A stretch of DNA of 45,324 nucleotides from Mogibacterium sp. (GTDB lineage Bacteria > Bacillota > Clostridia > Peptostreptococcales > Anaerovoracaceae): positions 1 to 45,324 of the forward strand of contig JAFQZQ010000023.1 of NCBI GenBank assembly GCA_017405845.1. Direction: 5' to 3'. The notes under the pieces are model-generated. The model was given only the letters and a program-made list of their open reading frames with translations, searched no databases and was not told the DNA's origin. A program made the position numbers and the translations under genes. Of the stretch, positions 8,504-16,858 are shown in pieces; the first letter of the stretch is position 1, and each line of letters opens with the position of its first letter.

Positions 8504-9088
8504 TTACTTATTTGGATAGCGTCCTACAAACTTGAAGGTTTCGCATACAGACTTGAGATCTGCGAGCATCTTCTGTCCTTCAGGTGTCGTATCATCGCCA
8601 TCGCACTCAGTGTAGAAGTAGTATCCCCATTCTTCATAGCTGAGCGGTCTTGTGTGGAGGAAGCGAATGTTGAATCCATTGCTGCTGATAGCGTTGATAG
8701 CCTTTACGAGAGATCCCTGTACATTGAGAACTGTAAAGATCATCATAAAGCGCGATCCATCCTCATGTGCGCTTGGATTCTCATCTCTGGCGAGGCAGGC
8801 GTAACGAACGACTTCTTCACCGGTATCCCACTTGAAAACTTTAACAATGCTCAGATCTCCCTGGTATAACAGGTCGAAAACATGAGATACCATTCCGCTT
8901 CTGCTGCGCTCAAACGGGAGCACGCAGACATCACAGTCGCCGTTAACTACTGCTTCATATGTCTTGTCATAATTAGAGCAGTCAACACGGACAGCTTCCG
9001 GTGCAATAAAGCTGGCAGCTTTGTAATCTTCAGGATCCATGCCTGCACAATAAGCGATACGATTTACCTTAAGTGTTGTTGTAGCCAC
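8504..9088 (-). CDS. Prephenate-dehydratase-like protein with ACT domain, catalytic motif absent
   Basis: A 194-residue protein with two parts. The first resembles the second lobe of prephenate dehydratase: YEAVVNGDCDVCVLPFERS corresponds to the family's AVENGEADYGVLPIENS region. The second is an ACT domain (MMIFTVLNVQGSLVKAINAI, then NIRFLHTRPLSYEEWGYYFY) of the type that binds phenylalanine. Between them, where active enzymes have the T-R-F motif, this protein has VVRYACLAR. It is also about 80 residues shorter than a full enzyme. A sensor or regulatory role is more likely than catalysis, but that is inference. The start is GTG at 9088 with AAGGAG 9 nt upstream. A 24-nt palindrome lies just upstream. 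Confidence 0.75.
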   Translation of the reverse strand: MATTTLKVNRIAYCAGMDPEDYKAASFIAPEAVRVDCSNYDKTYEAVVNGDCDVCVLPFERSRSGMVSHVFDLLYQGDLSIVKVFKWDTGEEVVRYACLARDENPSAHEDGSRFMMIFTVLNVQGSLVKAINAISSNGFNIRFLHTRPLSYEEWGYYFYTECDGDDTTPEGQKMLADLKSVCETFKFVGRYPNK

Positions 9089-9129
9089 GATTATTACTCC
9101 TTTGAATTCATTAGAATTGTAATTACAAG

Positions 9130-9153
9130 TTCCAATATATTCTTATATTGGAA
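9130..9153. promoter_or_regulatory. Perfect palindrome, candidate operator
   Basis: A 10-bp perfect inverted repeat, TTCCAATATA (9130-9139) and TATATTGGAA (9144-9153), with a TTCT centre. It abuts the stop codon of the MgtC-like gene and sits 42 nt upstream of the ACT-protein start. It is AT-rich and lacks a T-run, so it is a poor terminator; a dimeric repressor site for the ACT gene is the better reading. No regulator is identified. Confidence 0.45.
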
Positions 9154-9672
9154 TTATTTCAAGTGATTATCAATAATATCAGGTTTCAGTTCGTTATCTT
9201 TATCTTCATCTAAAACTCCGCGTTTCAGCATGACTTTTTTCGTAAGTCCCTTGAGGCCTCTTTCAACAAAGAATACAGCAAGGGTACCAACTATGGCTGC
9301 CTCATAAAAACCGGTTCCCAGTGCAAGACCAATGCAGGCTGATGCCCAGAGACCGGCAGCAGTTGTGAGTCCTTTAATATGGCCTCTGTTGACCATGATA
9401 GTACCGGCTCCGAGAAAACCTATGCCGGAGACCACCTGGGCGCCGATACGGGAAGCATCTCCGCTGAAATGGCTGGCAGTAAAAACGCCGGTGCACATGG
9501 CTATCATGGCGCCAAAGCATACCAGAATGTGTGTCCTCAGGCCGGCAGCCGAACCGTGTGCATCTCTTTCAAAACCTATTACTCCCGCACAAATTATAGC
9601 CAGAAGAGTGCGTATAACAAGCGTTAAAAGGGTAGGCTCAAGAAGCCATGGATATTTGTCGACCAATAACAT
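9154..9672 (-). CDS. MgtC/SapB family membrane protein
   Basis: A 172-residue inner-membrane protein of the MgtC/SapB family. The signature is clear: GVIGFERDAHGSAAGLRTHILVCFGA, then RIGAQVVSGIGFLGAGTIM and GLTTAAGLWASACIGLA, over about five transmembrane helices, followed by a short charged C-terminus. Family members support growth in low magnesium or acid and, where studied, can inhibit the F-type ATP synthase; the role here is unknown. The start has GGAGG at the right distance, and a promoter lies at about 9705-9734 on the minus strand. Confidence 0.9.
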   Translation of the reverse strand: MLLVDKYPWLLEPTLLTLVIRTLLAIICAGVIGFERDAHGSAAGLRTHILVCFGAMIAMCTGVFTASHFSGDASRIGAQVVSGIGFLGAGTIMVNRGHIKGLTTAAGLWASACIGLALGTGFYEAAIVGTLAVFFVERGLKGLTKKVMLKRGVLDEDKDNELKPDIIDNHLK

Positions 9673-9704
9673 AACGATACCTCCATTCCCATCTGATATC
9701 AGGT

Positions 9705-9734
9705 ATTATACACCTTTCTGAAGGGTAAAGTAAA
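9705..9734 (-). promoter_or_regulatory. Sigma-A type promoter for the MgtC-like gene
   Basis: On the minus strand: TATAAT (-10) at 9705-9710 and TTTACT (-35, 4 of 6) at 9729-9734 with an 18-bp spacer, about 35 nt upstream of the start codon. The -10 is perfect; the -35 is moderate. Confidence 0.55.
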
Positions 9735-9758
9735 AGTCCCGGCCGGAGCCGGGACTTT
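9733..9758 (-). terminator. Terminator of the NSS transporter gene
   Basis: Stem AAAGTCCCGGC (9733-9743) / GCCGGGACTTT (9748-9758) with a CGGA loop. On the minus strand the stem ends in a T-tract, 36 nt after the transporter stop. It also isolates that gene from the MgtC-like gene's promoter. Confidence 0.88.
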
Positions 9759-9793
9759 GCCAGTAATTCTTAGTTACCTGTTGCAATGAGCTT

Positions 9794-11182
9794 TTAGCCC
9801 TGTGTGAGGCCGATTACACTCTGGATCTGTCCCCAGACGATGAGAGCCATGAAGAGAGGTCCAAGCCACTTGATGCAGAAGTTGAAGAAGCCTTTCGACT
9901 TGAATGCCGAGCTCGACTCAACTTCGTCATCGATGTAGTGAGGAACTACCCAGCCGATGAGGATAGCCATGATGAGACCTGTTAACGGCATCAGGATACC
10001 TTCAGCTACAGCATCCCATACATCGAGTACATCTGGAATTCCGAAGAGGTGGAACCATTGCATTGTAGTTCTTTCTCCAAGTCCGTCGAGGGTTGTCATC
10101 ATGTTACCGATGAGTGCCCATGCTGCCATTACCATTGTGACTCCGAATCTGTTAGCAGACTTACCTGCCTTGATGCGGCTGTCGAGGATAGCGGAGATAC
10201 CGCCCTCCATCATGCCGATCGAGGAGGAGAGGCAAGCGAAGAATACGAGGAGCCAGAACAGGAGTGCGAAGATTGCTCCGCCCTTCATGTCATTGAATAC
10301 TGTAGGCATGGATACGAAGAGCAGTCCAGGGCCAGCGCCGAAGTCGATGCCGAATGCTGAGCAAGCAGGCATAATAGCGAGACCGGCAAGCAGAGCTGCG
10401 CATGTATCACCAACAGCTACGATAACAGCATCCTTCTCGAGGTCTTCCTTCTTGTCCAGATATGAACCGTAAGCGATCAGACATCCGGAAGCAAGTGAGA
10501 GTGAGAAGAACATCTGCGATCCTGCGAGCTTCAGTGTTTCGAAGAAACTTCCGACAGAGCTCAGACCTTCGAAGTGAGGCTTGAACAGGAAAGCGATACC
10601 TTCGCCTGCACCGTTGAGAGTGCAGGATCTGATTACGATTACTACGAGCATGATGAAGAGTGCAGGCATAGCGACCTTGCAGAACTTCTCAATACCGCCG
10701 GATACTCCTCCGAGTACGATAACTACCGTAAGAGCAAGGAAGATGAGTACCCATACTACAGATGATGTGTTAACAAGGGTTTCACCAAATGTAGCACCCG
10801 GATCGAACTTGTTGCCTGCGAACATTCCGAGGGACTTGAAGAAGTACTTCATTACATATCCGCCGAATGTGCAGTAGAATGCAATCAGGAAGAACGGCAC
10901 TACTGTCTGAAGAACACCGTTGAATGTGAATCCAGGGTGGATTTCCTTGTAAGCTTCGATAGCCGCTTTCTGCGATTTACGTCCGATAGCGATCTCGGAG
11001 AGGATCAGTGGATATCCTACAACTACGAGAAGGATCATGTACAGGAGAAGGAATGCGAATCCTCCACCGAGACCCATCTTGTACGGGAATCCCCAAAGGT
11101 TACCAAGACCGACTGCGGAACCGAGCGAGGCCATCAAGAATCCAAAATTGGAATCAAATTTGCCTTTGTTTTGTTGTTCCAT
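9794..11182 (-). CDS. Sodium-dependent transporter, NSS/SNF family
   Basis: A 462-residue neurotransmitter:sodium-symporter-family protein, which in bacteria takes up amino acids (often tryptophan, tyrosine or branched chain) with Na+. Helix 1 carries GSAVGLGNLWGFPY (residues 21-34), the sodium and substrate site. The gate arginine found after NxW in LeuT-type proteins is Gly31 here. Other family stretches are GYPLILSEIAIGR in helix 2 and the SLASGCLIAYGSY region. About 11 hydrophobic helices fit the shorter bacterial form. The gene has a strong AAGGAGGT site, its own promoter and a terminator. Substrate not assignable; an aromatic amino acid would fit the nearby ACT protein, but the two genes are not contiguous. 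Confidence 0.9.
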   Translation of the reverse strand: MEQQNKGKFDSNFGFLMASLGSAVGLGNLWGFPYKMGLGGGFAFLLLYMILLVVVGYPLILSEIAIGRKSQKAAIEAYKEIHPGFTFNGVLQTVVPFFLIAFYCTFGGYVMKYFFKSLGMFAGNKFDPGATFGETLVNTSSVVWVLIFLALTVVIVLGGVSGGIEKFCKVAMPALFIMLVVIVIRSCTLNGAGEGIAFLFKPHFEGLSSVGSFFETLKLAGSQMFFSLSLASGCLIAYGSYLDKKEDLEKDAVIVAVGDTCAALLAGLAIMPACSAFGIDFGAGPGLLFVSMPTVFNDMKGGAIFALLFWLLVFFACLSSSIGMMEGGISAILDSRIKAGKSANRFGVTMVMAAWALIGNMMTTLDGLGERTTMQWFHLFGIPDVLDVWDAVAEGILMPLTGLIMAILIGWVVPHYIDDEVESSSAFKSKGFFNFCIKWLGPLFMALIVWGQIQSVIGLTQG

Positions 11183-11241
11183 AACAATTACCTCCTTATA
11201 ACTATGTATAAGCGTTTTATGCGCTTAATCATACAAATTTA

Positions 11242-11269
11242 ATTATACTCGATAGAAATGTGATGTCAA
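11242..11269 (-). promoter_or_regulatory. Sigma-A promoter for the NSS transporter
   Basis: On the minus strand TTGACA (11264-11269), 16-bp spacer, TATAAT (11242-11247): both hexamers are perfect consensus. The leader contains a small hairpin AAGCG / CGCTT (11209-11225) before the ribosome binding site. From here to the PBP terminator at 11365 I see no gene. Confidence 0.8.
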
Positions 11270-11360
11270 CCTGAAAACCTCTTCACAAAATCATCACAAA
11301 GTTTGTTTTCCTTAATTATTTCAAGGCTTTCAGCCCTTCGCTCAAATGGAGAAGCGCAAC

Positions 11361-11385
11361 AAAAGAGGGCGGTTCAACCGCCCTC
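11361..11385 (-). terminator. Terminator of the class A PBP gene
   Basis: GAGGGCGG (11365-11372) / CCGCCCTC (11378-11385) with a 5-nt loop; on the minus strand the stem is followed by TTTTGTT, 17 nt after the PBP stop codon. Confidence 0.88.
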
Positions 11386-11401
11386 GAAATAGATGGATAT
11401 G

Positions 11402-14400
11402 TTAGCCTCCGTTGTACGATTTACCTTTCCATCTGAAATCGCCGTCACGCCAGCCTTTTTCATATTCATAATGCCATACTTCTTTTACGTGCTTTGTTCC
11501 AACCTGTACCTTTCGGGTTCCATACTCAGCAGGGTGCTCTACGGTAACTAACTCGTCATAGGCGTCCTGTATGATCTCATCCCACGCTTCTTTAATTACT
11601 TCGCCGGTATTCGGATCGACTTCCTTATCATGATGTTTTATTACGGCATCGTGATGTACTGTCTTCATTTCGGTCCAAGCGTCCTTGATGAGATACTTTT
11701 CTTCCTTGTATACAGGTTCATCGTGTTCCTCTACATCGATAACTTTCTTCTTGTGGTGTTCTCTTTCTCTGAGCCACTTGCGGTACGCATTCTGACGTTC
11801 TTTCTTCTCCTGAGCCTTACTGCTCCAGCTTGTAAGACCTGTCTCGGTTCCCTTAGTGAAGTAATCTCCGCTTTTCTGGATGACGTTCGAAGGCATCTTA
11901 GGGTAAGAACCTTTCTTTGCGTTAGGGAGCTGATTGATGATCTTGCCCCAGAGTGCCGCAGCCGGTGTGGACATGGATGACATCTCGACGTTTTCATCAG
12001 TACCGATCCAGATGGACGCGGCATATGAAGGGGTGAAACCATCGAACCAGATGTCGTACTGATCGTTTGTAGTACCTGTCTTTCCGCCAGGCTGAACATC
12101 GGTAACGTACATGTAGTTGTTGTAATTAACAACTGACTTCAGCACTTCCTGCATGATCCACGCAACGCCTTCGTTCAGCGCCTCTGACTGCTCGGATTTA
12201 CCTTCAAGCAGTAATTCTCCGTTACGATCGAGTACCTTCGTATAGCATATAGGAGTGTTGATTTTACCACCGCCAGGGAAGGAGGCATAGGCAAGAGCCA
12301 TTTCGAGAGGCTCAACACCTTCGGTCATAGCTCCAAGACCAAGTGCGGCAGGGTTGGCATCGTTTACAGGGTTGCTCAGATCGTCCTGAACGGTTGTAAG
12401 GCCGAACCTCTTGAGCTGTTCTATCGAGTAATCACTTCCAACCTGAAGTACTATCTTTACAGCACATGTGTTGATCGACTTCTGTATAGCAGTCTTAAAG
12501 TTGTTTTTGCCCGAGAAGGCATTGTTGAAGTTGTTAGGCCAGTATTTTCCTTCAATCTTGGTTCTCTCATCTTCTACAGAAGAGTGGGTGGTTATATAGT
12601 CACCCCAGCCCTTGGTGCCTTGCTTATCTATGTGGAAATTTGTGAACTTCCATTTTTTGCCTTCTGCTGCAAGATCATAGCTCTTTTGGAGAGCAGCGCC
12701 GTATACTGCGAGAGGCTTGATTGATGATCCCGGCTGACGAGGGTTGAGTGATCTGTTGAGAACCTTCTGCCCACCGAACTGCCGTCCGCCTACCATGGCC
12801 TTAACTTCGCCGGTGCCGACACCGACTATTGTCATAGCGGCCTGCGGCTGACGCTGCTTAGGTGAGAGGGTATATGACTTGGATGTCAGAATGACGTCAT
12901 TGCCTTTGATCTTTATTGCTCCTTCGTAATAAGGATCTTCAAAGTAAGCCTTATCTACAACTACGTTGCCCATCACATCTGCAGATTTGTAAGTCGATGG
13001 GATGTTGAGATATCCGCCTGAGATTGAATACATGATGTCATTGTCATCGTATGTAAAATAGCTCTTGAATTCGAGGCTGTAGTCAGTTTCACCATTGACC
13101 TCAGTCTCATAAATGTGGAGCTTGTGATTGGCATTGATCGTGATGCTGCCGTCATCATTTACAGTAACATCGCCTTCATCTCCGCTCAGCTTGAAGTTGC
13201 CTTTCTTGTCAAAGAAATTCTCGTATTTATAAAGGGCAATCTTGCCGTCGTTGTTGAGCATGTTGCCGTTACCGTCTCTTGGGGCAGAGACATAAGGGAA
13301 ATTACTCCCGTCCTGGAACTCCTTGGCAATGACCTCCATAGCCTTGGTATCGACTGTTGAGTATATTTGCAGGCCTTGTGTATAAACCATGCGCTCTGCG
13401 GCATCATATTCCATTCCGTACTCTTCCATAAAATCCGCAATGATCGTATCAACAAGATACTCGTGGAAGTAAGAGTAGATGCTGCTGGTAGACTTCAGAT
13501 TAGGATCGATAAAGTCATTAACTGTAAGATCGTATGCCTTGTCATAATCGTCCTTGCTGATAAGGTTCTGGCTAAGCATAAGGTCTAGCGTCAGCTGACG
13601 TCTTTCCCTTGATATATCATTTGTAACAACAGTATCCGGTTCTGTAGCCACCACCTCAGAATCAACAACATCCTGAGCTTCACTTGCAAGCTTGAGAAGG
13701 GCATATGTGTCAGGTGACTGAGGAAGGGCAGCCAGAGATGCGCACTCAACAAGATCAAGATCTTTTACGCTCTTGGAGAAATATGTGCGTGCAGCGGCGT
13801 TAACTCCATAGCAGCCGTGTCCCAGATATATTGTGTTCAGATATGCCTCAATGATTTCTTCCTTACTGAGGTAGTGCTCAAGGCGGCTCGCATAGTACAT
13901 TTCAAGGAGCTTTCGTTTTATGCTTCGAACGCTCTTGATGTCTGCAAGATAAACGTTACGTGAAAGCTGCTGCGTTATGGTACTCGTACCGCTGATACGT
14001 CCGCTGCCGGTCAGAGACGACAGTACGGCACCAATCATACGGGTCCAGTTGAATCCGTGGTGCTTCCAGAAGGTTTTGTCCTCGATAGCAACGAAAGCGT
14101 TTATGAGATCTTCAGGCATATCTTCGTATTTGACTACCTTACGGTTCTCAGTATAGAAAATGTTGTCTATCTGTTTACCCTTATCGTTATATACGATAGA
14201 GGCGGTGTCGATCTGGGAATAGATATCTTTATAGTCATACTTTGGTGCAGATACTATGATAGAAGCAGCGAAAATGACACCGGCAAGAACGCAAAGGCAA
14301 CCAATAAAGACAAAGTCGCGTATCAGCTTTAAAAAACTGAACTGGTACGGCTTGTTCTTGATGGTCTTGCCGTCTTTTACATATGTTGCACCCTGTGTAG

Positions 14401-15145
14401 GGTCGTAGTTCTTGTTCTTTTTAAGGAAAAGGAAACGTCCTACACTGCCTTTTTTCGCAGCCTTATCTTTCTTTTGCTTTTTAGCTTTCTTAGTCTTCTT
14501 TGGGGACTCTTCCGGAACTTTTTCAGTTGTTTCGTCCGGTGTAGATGATGCATCAGAAGCAGCAGATTCGACAGGTGCAGCCGGTTCATCCGGCGTACTT
14601 TCTGAAGTTTTCTCAGGCACTTCATCAGTGCCCTCATTTTTAGAGTGTTTTGGAGACTCTTCAGAAGGAACCGTAACGGCTGCAGCAGCAACAGGTACAG
14701 GTGATGAAGCTGCCTCTTCAACAGCATTTGAAAGAGCGGCCTCGCTCTTTTTGTTTGCCTTTTCTTTTTTGAGCTGTTCGATTCTTTCCTTCAACGAAAG
14801 CTTCTCTGTCTTCTCAGACTTTTCGGATGTATCAAACTTGTCGGTCTTTTCAGAATTATTGTCCATATAGACCGGTCTGATTTTCAGATCGCCTCCGTTT
14901 ACGATAATCGTTTTCTTGTCACTACCGGAATCGGAAACGTCAGCTGAGGCAGGGAATTCTTTCTGTTCGGATGATCCGGGGATCTTCCACTGAAAAGTAG
15001 AAGCAGTGCTTGACTTTTCAGTGCTCTGCTCATCAAGGTATGAACTGATATCAGCGGACAATTCGTCAGCAGGGGTCTCGAACTTTGCCAGAAAGTCGTC
15101 TATTTCACGTTCTGAATCAGTTCTTTTGTCTCTGTCTGATCTCAT
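11402..15145 (-). CDS. Class A penicillin-binding protein (transglycosylase/transpeptidase), extended
   Basis: Bifunctional peptidoglycan polymerase and crosslinker at the outer face of the membrane, 1247 aa against about 700-900 usual. Residues 1-270 are cytoplasmic, low-complexity and rich in K, E, S and P. One transmembrane helix lies at about 275-298. The GT51 glycosyltransferase follows, with catalytic Glu355 in AIEDKTFWKHHG and QQLSRN and EAYLNTIYLG motifs. The transpeptidase has SSIK with Ser807, SIN, and KTGTT with Lys1022. The last 118 residues (from 1130) form an unusual tail rich in H, D, W and Y with repeats such as IKDAWTEMKTVHHDAV and IKEAWDEIIQDAYDE. GGAGG precedes the start. 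It follows a PepD-like gene by 50 nt on the same strand, probably in one operon. Confidence 0.93.
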   Translation of the reverse strand: MRSDRDKRTDSEREIDDFLAKFETPADELSADISSYLDEQSTEKSSTASTFQWKIPGSSEQKEFPASADVSDSGSDKKTIIVNGGDLKIRPVYMDNNSEKTDKFDTSEKSEKTEKLSLKERIEQLKKEKANKKSEAALSNAVEEAASSPVPVAAAAVTVPSEESPKHSKNEGTDEVPEKTSESTPDEPAAPVESAASDASSTPDETTEKVPEESPKKTKKAKKQKKDKAAKKGSVGRFLFLKKNKNYDPTQGATYVKDGKTIKNKPYQFSFLKLIRDFVFIGCLCVLAGVIFAASIIVSAPKYDYKDIYSQIDTASIVYNDKGKQIDNIFYTENRKVVKYEDMPEDLINAFVAIEDKTFWKHHGFNWTRMIGAVLSSLTGSGRISGTSTITQQLSRNVYLADIKSVRSIKRKLLEMYYASRLEHYLSKEEIIEAYLNTIYLGHGCYGVNAAARTYFSKSVKDLDLVECASLAALPQSPDTYALLKLASEAQDVVDSEVVATEPDTVVTNDISRERRQLTLDLMLSQNLISKDDYDKAYDLTVNDFIDPNLKSTSSIYSYFHEYLVDTIIADFMEEYGMEYDAAERMVYTQGLQIYSTVDTKAMEVIAKEFQDGSNFPYVSAPRDGNGNMLNNDGKIALYKYENFFDKKGNFKLSGDEGDVTVNDDGSITINANHKLHIYETEVNGETDYSLEFKSYFTYDDNDIMYSISGGYLNIPSTYKSADVMGNVVVDKAYFEDPYYEGAIKIKGNDVILTSKSYTLSPKQRQPQAAMTIVGVGTGEVKAMVGGRQFGGQKVLNRSLNPRQPGSSIKPLAVYGAALQKSYDLAAEGKKWKFTNFHIDKQGTKGWGDYITTHSSVEDERTKIEGKYWPNNFNNAFSGKNNFKTAIQKSINTCAVKIVLQVGSDYSIEQLKRFGLTTVQDDLSNPVNDANPAALGLGAMTEGVEPLEMALAYASFPGGGKINTPICYTKVLDRNGELLLEGKSEQSEALNEGVAWIMQEVLKSVVNYNNYMYVTDVQPGGKTGTTNDQYDIWFDGFTPSYAASIWIGTDENVEMSSMSTPAAALWGKIINQLPNAKKGSYPKMPSNVIQKSGDYFTKGTETGLTSWSSKAQEKKERQNAYRKWLREREHHKKKVIDVEEHDEPVYKEEKYLIKDAWTEMKTVHHDAVIKHHDKEVDPNTGEVIKEAWDEIIQDAYDELVTVEHPAEYGTRKVQVGTKHVKEVWHYEYEKGWRDGDFRWKGKSYNGG

Positions 15146-15195
15146 CGTTATCCTCCTAAATATAGTAATAATTCAATTTATTATAATATCATATT

Positions 15196-16665
15196 CTATT
15201 TAAAGATTGAAGTATTGCCTTTAGCCTTGAGGTAGCAAAGTATTGTATTTGCAATATCCGGAGCGGCAGATCCCTTGGTGCGTATGTGGATGATGTCTGC
15301 CTTGGCGTTTTTCTCCTGCAGGTACGAACAAGGAGTGAAGAAATTATCAGTGATGAGGCTGATCGCAGACTCAGTAACAGATCCCTTGTTGACCTTTTCA
15401 TAAGTGCTTTTGAAAGTACGTGACAGCTTGTCTCTGTTATTAGAGAAAGCATCTATCCGGTATGTCTCTGAATACGTGCCCTTATACAGTTCGGCAGCAG
15501 CCTTGTTGTCGTTGAGTATTCTTTCTGTGAACGGATCGTTCACGCCCTGTATAATTACAGGTATTGTTATGCTTTTATCATTTGATTCTATGTCGGTGAT
15601 GCAGTTTATTCCGTAAATGTCTCCGACTTCTTTCCCTTCAGGAATGGCATCGCTTTCAGAATACCTGTATGATCCGCTGCGTATGGTGTAGAGTATGCCG
15701 GTGAGACGGTCTGTAGTTTTTGCGGTATAGACTTTTTCAGGCATTGCATTTTCGTCTTCAACCAGTTCATACGTAAAAACGAGACCTTCATAATCTGATC
15801 CGTAAGATTTTTCCCAGGCTTTGATCCTGTTTTCTATATAACTTGTAAACGACGACATGTTATATGAATTCAGGACTATCGTAGCCTCAAGTGAGACAGG
15901 ATACATATTGCCGTTGCTTCCGACTCTCAGATCTGCCAGCCTGCAGTCTACAGACTTGCTCTTCAGACGGGTAAGCAGGCTGCTGAATGCGGAGAACGGA
16001 TCTGGCTGTTTGCTGATAGCCGGACCGATTACATTGGACTTTATTCCGCTGATCGTGATTTTTACTGCAGAATCACACGGGTTATCTTCCCGTTTCGCCG
16101 GTATGGAAACCTCTGTATATCTCTGCTGGAAAGATCCTGTAGAAAGGTATGTGGATGAACCCTTGTCTAAATATATGACTTTTGTTTTTGAACTTATGTA
16201 TTTATCACTTAACCCTTTATATCCTTTCGCAAGGCCCTGTTCGTCGTTACAGAACACAACTGTGCGGCGCCCCGATTCAAGATCGGAGACTGCTATGGCG
16301 GCAGCGGCAGCGAGCACCTGTGTGTTGTCCGCGGCTGTCTCATAATTCATACTGACAGCTATAAGGGTAGGGGTCACATTTTTCTTACGCTTGATAGCGG
16401 ACTTGTTAAATATTATGTTGCCGTATTTATCCTCTTTATATTTCAGTGAGTGTTCATCAGCCCAGCTTTCTATGAAATCCATGAGATCCTGCTGGCATGA
16501 AAAATCACCGGCAAATTCTTCAATAGTAGACCTGAAACCGGAGTAGGCTTCTTTGTCGAGAAGCTGCGTGTTCCTTGACCTGTAGATTGATACTCCTGCA
16601 GCAATCAGTACTATTAAAAGAATGACTGCGATTCTAAATTTGTTGTTACTTAATAACTTGATCAT
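15196..16665 (-). CDS. Membrane-anchored PepD-like (M20 family) protein, probably inactive
   Basis: A 489-residue protein with an N-terminal membrane anchor (residues 8-28) and an extracellular body resembling the X-His dipeptidase (PepD, peptidase M20) fold. Matching regions are DFIESWADEHSLKYKEDKYG, VVFCNDEQGLAKGYKGL, KVIYLDKG and the dimerization-domain stretch DSAVKITISGIKSNVIGP. Where active enzymes have the metal-binding H-x-D and later Asp, this protein has AVSMNYETAADN. The zinc site thus seems lost and it may act as a binding or scaffold protein. GGAGAGG precedes the ATG. The PBP gene follows 50 nt downstream, suggesting a cell-wall role. The fold assignment is from memory of the family and is moderate. 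Confidence 0.6.
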   Translation of the reverse strand: MIKLLSNNKFRIAVILLIVLIAAGVSIYRSRNTQLLDKEAYSGFRSTIEEFAGDFSCQQDLMDFIESWADEHSLKYKEDKYGNIIFNKSAIKRKKNVTPTLIAVSMNYETAADNTQVLAAAAAIAVSDLESGRRTVVFCNDEQGLAKGYKGLSDKYISSKTKVIYLDKGSSTYLSTGSFQQRYTEVSIPAKREDNPCDSAVKITISGIKSNVIGPAISKQPDPFSAFSSLLTRLKSKSVDCRLADLRVGSNGNMYPVSLEATIVLNSYNMSSFTSYIENRIKAWEKSYGSDYEGLVFTYELVEDENAMPEKVYTAKTTDRLTGILYTIRSGSYRYSESDAIPEGKEVGDIYGINCITDIESNDKSITIPVIIQGVNDPFTERILNDNKAAAELYKGTYSETYRIDAFSNNRDKLSRTFKSTYEKVNKGSVTESAISLITDNFFTPCSYLQEKNAKADIIHIRTKGSAAPDIANTILCYLKAKGNTSIFK

Positions 16666-16699
16666 TTTCCTCTCCGAAATACATAAAAATTCAGTAAAT

Positions 16700-16728
16700 A
16701 TTATACTCCTCTAACTTGGTGATTTGAA
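16700..16728 (-). promoter_or_regulatory. Promoter for the PepD-like/PBP pair
   Basis: On the minus strand TATAAT at 16700-16705 with TTCAAA (4 of 6) at 16723-16728, 17-bp spacer, about 35 nt upstream of the start. It is divergent from the rpmB promoter about 50 nt away. Confidence 0.55.
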
Positions 16729-16776
16729 GAAGATATGAAGTATAACAGCGACATTGAAAAATGAGCAAAAAAGTGC

Positions 16777-16805
16777 TTGCATTGAAAAAACTGTTGTGTT
16801 ACTAT
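16777..16805 (+). promoter_or_regulatory. Promoter of rpmB (extended -10)
   Basis: TTGCAT (16777-16782), 17-bp spacer, TACTAT (16800-16805), preceded by TGT, an extended -10 element. It lies 54 nt upstream of the L28 start. Confidence 0.65.
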
Positions 16806-16858
16806 AACAAGGCTTGCGAAAGCGAACTAAGAAATTAAACTACAAGGAGGTGCGGCAA

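Noticed and set aside
9130..9153. Palindrome as terminator of the MgtC-like gene
   Set aside because: The stem is almost all A-T and no T-run follows on the minus strand.
11183..11364. Riboswitch in the leader of the NSS transporter gene
   Set aside because: The leader is about 50 nt with one 5-bp hairpin; no known riboswitch pattern fits.
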